Part shown: piece by piece, positions 6,629-8,088 of the stretch | How positions within the stretch are numbered: position 1 is the first letter of the stretch | Layout of the letters: every line of letters begins with the position of its first letter | Assembly: GCA_023381535.1 (NCBI GenBank) | Contig: JAMCSN010000025.1 | Coordinates: 1 to 8,088 of the forward strand | Reading direction: 5' to 3' | Source: Bacteroidota bacterium | Lineage (GTDB): Bacteria > Bacteroidota > Ignavibacteria > Ignavibacteriales > Melioribacteraceae | DNA: 8,088 bases | Position numbers and translations under genes: made by a program | The notes under the pieces: generated by a model | What the model saw: the letters and a program-made list of their open reading frames with translations, nothing else | What the model was told of the DNA's origin: nothing | Database searches by the model: none

Positions 6629-6636
6629 CAAATATA
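6629..6636 (-). promoter_or_regulatory. Candidate -7 box of the lipoprotein promoter (TATATTTG)
   Basis: The minus strand reads TATATTTG in the 72-bp gap between the recQ stop and the lipoprotein ATG, about 37 bp before the ATG. It is identical to the element upstream of ettA. The -33 region has only TTTC rather than TTTG at the expected distance, so the call is tentative. Confidence 0.4.
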
Positions 6637-6663
6637 AGAAAAAGAATTGCGGTGGTTGAAATG

Positions 6664-8085
6664 TTAGTTGGAATTTAAACTACACGCGCCGCAGTTGCCG
6701 CAAGCCGGTTCACCGGGAAAGCCGAAATAATCCGAAATAAAAACGCGCAGGCACGTGACGGACTTAAAATAATTTACTACAGAGAGAAGTTTCTTATTGT
6801 CGTTGGTGAGTTTCTCTTTTAGATAATGATCGTTATGAAGTTGATGCGGAAGCCCGTTCACTATTTTTAAATTTTTTGTTTCGATAGTGCCTTCTGTTAC
6901 GCCGTATCGGTCCAGCATTGCTAAAACGGTTTCAACGCGGAAATCATTTCTGTCTTTGAAACTCATCTGCTCGCGTAAATAATCAACGCCTTCCGCGTTC
7001 GCGCGCTCCAAATTATTCCGCAGAAGATCAAACATGCGCGAGTAATAATTTGCGTCGGGGTTTGCCCATTTAATGAATTCCATTTGTGTATAAAGATCTT
7101 GCTGATTGTAAAGCAGCATGCAGAGAGAATCTTTTCCATCTCTGCCTGCTCTGCCGATCTCTTGATAGTACGATTCAATTGAAGACGGAACTTCGGCGTG
7201 AATAACAAAACGAATGTCGGGTTTATCAATTCCCATTCCGAATGCGTTCGTTGCGAGAATTAAATTTATTTTACAGGAAAGAAAATCTCTTTGGGTTTGT
7301 TTTCGTTTTTGCGGGTCAAGTTTTCCGTGATAGATGCCGTGCCGGTAACCTTTATCGCCAAGTATTTGAGAGTAGTATTCCAGCTTTTTTATCAATGCAA
7401 AATAAATTATTCCAGGACCGTTATACTTATCCAAGATTTTGTAAATCGCGTTCAGAGTTTCTTTTTCATCGTAAATGTCCGCCGTTTCCAAGCGCAAGTT
7501 TGGACGGTGAATCCCTTCGTGAAAAATTTTTATTTCGTTTTTTTGAAGTCCTAGTTTTGAAACAATATCTTTCTGAACAGCCGGTGTTGCCGTCGCGGTG
7601 AGCGCGATTGTCAGCGGGTTGTTCAGCAGTTCTCTAAACTCAGCGATGCGTGAATAGTCCGGGCGGAAATCATGTCCCCATTCCGAAATGCAATGCGCTT
7701 CATCGACAGCCAGCATCGAAACGTTTGCGGTTTTAATCGTTTCAATAAATTCTTGTTTGCGGAATCTTTCCGGTGTTACGTAGAGAAGCTTTATTTTTCC
7801 ATCTACAAACTTTTTTAATCTTTCTTTTCTTCGTTCCGGCGCAACGGTTGAGTTGATGAATTCCGCCGGTATGTTTTTTCTTTTCAGCGCATCAACTTGA
7901 TCTTGCATCAAAGCGATGAGTGGACTGATAACTATTGTTCCGCCTTCAAACAGTAGAGCGGGGAGCTGATAACAGATTGATTTACCGCCGCCTGTGGGCA
8001 TTAGAACCAAACAATGTTTTCGTTCGTAGGTCAATCGATCGACAATTTTTTCCTGTTCCCCTTTGAAAAACGAAATAAAAATTTT
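6664..8085 (-). CDS. recQ: ATP-dependent DNA helicase RecQ, short form; 5' end unresolved
   Basis: 3'-5' superfamily-2 helicase that unwinds recombination and repair intermediates. Residues are numbered from the first usable start, TTG at 8034-8032 (456 residues). Motif I MPTGGGKS (12-19, Lys18), Ia SPLIALMQDQ, motif II DEAH (111-114) followed by CISEWGHDFRP, motif III LTATAT (145-150), motif V ATNAFGMGIDKPD (261-273) and motif VI QEIGRAGRDG (291-300) are all intact. A RecQ-type zinc site follows: Cys428, Cys445, Cys448 and Cys451, with the same 17-3-3 spacing as E. coli RecQ. The protein then ends, lacking the RQC winged helix and HRDC of the 609-residue E. coli enzyme. Upstream of the TTG the frame continues for 17 residues that look like RecQ motif 0 (F.KGEQEKIVDRL), then hits TGA at 8088-8086 with no ATG/GTG/TTG. 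The true start, or a frameshift, lies at or beyond the edge. Confidence 0.9.
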   Translation of the reverse strand, partial: KIFISFFKGEQEKIVDRLTYERKHCLVLMPTGGGKSICYQLPALLFEGGTIVISPLIALMQDQVDALKRKNIPAEFINSTVAPERRKERLKKFVDGKIKLLYVTPERFRKQEFIETIKTANVSMLAVDEAHCISEWGHDFRPDYSRIAEFRELLNNPLTIALTATATPAVQKDIVSKLGLQKNEIKIFHEGIHRPNLRLETADIYDEKETLNAIYKILDKYNGPGIIYFALIKKLEYYSQILGDKGYRHGIYHGKLDPQKRKQTQRDFLSCKINLILATNAFGMGIDKPDIRFVIHAEVPSSIESYYQEIGRAGRDGKDSLCMLLYNQQDLYTQMEFIKWANPDANYYSRMFDLLRNNLERANAEGVDYLREQMSFKDRNDFRVETVLAMLDRYGVTEGTIETKNLKIVNGLPHQLHNDHYLKEKLTNDNKKLLSVVNYFKSVTCLRVFISDYFGFPGEPACGNCGACSLNSN

Positions 8086-8088
8086 TCA

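Noticed and set aside
7242..7601. Plus-strand frames opposite recQ
   Set aside because: They are antisense shadows of conserved RecQ helicase motifs, with no independent support.

Overview
The window looks like chromosomal sequence from a low-to-moderate GC member of the Bacteroidota/Ignavibacteriota (FCB) group. The reasons are AT-rich intergenic DNA, weak or short Shine-Dalgarno sites at most genes, two identical TATATTTG elements placed like the Bacteroidota-type -7 box (TAnnTTTG), and a secreted nuclease whose duplicated N-terminal modules resemble proteins I associate with that group. The lineage is an inference; there is no rRNA or other marker to fix it.

Layout: (1) 1-1199, minus strand: the first two thirds of an ABC-F translation factor of the EttA type, running off the left edge. 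(2) 1200-1522: an AT-rich divergent intergenic region. (3) 1523-3682, plus strand: a large exported lipoprotein nuclease made of a signal peptide with lipobox, two near-identical 143-residue modules, a PPC-like domain and a NucA-type DNA/RNA non-specific endonuclease domain with all key catalytic residues. It ends at a strong intrinsic terminator. (4) 3802-3892: an inverted pair of about 33-bp palindromic G/C-rich elements (REP/BIME-like). (5) 3924-5341, minus strand: an MscS-family channel gene followed, with a 1-nt TAATG overlap, by a DUF559 (Vsr/PD-(D/E)XK-like) endonuclease-domain gene whose 3' end abuts the palindromic elements. (6) 5480-5650, minus strand: a 56-residue two-helix membrane protein with a good Shine-Dalgarno. 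(7) 5893-6591, minus strand: a lipoprotein with a C-terminal OB-fold-like domain, with its own candidate promoter and an intrinsic terminator. (8) 6664 to the right edge, minus strand: a short RecQ helicase with a complete helicase core and zinc-binding Cys4 but no RQC winged-helix or HRDC domain. Its 5' end is problematic: homology continues upstream of the first usable start codon until an in-frame TGA at the very edge.

Most of the window is ordinary housekeeping and envelope gene content: translation control, osmotic safety valve, envelope lipoproteins, DNA repair. No CRISPR array, phage module, insertion sequence, tRNA or rRNA gene was seen. The most intriguing part is the junction at 3735-4303, where a small Vsr-like endonuclease gene lies between an mscS stop codon and a pair of REP-like palindromes. 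That arrangement could be a REP-associated endonuclease element, an idea I cannot test from this sequence alone.
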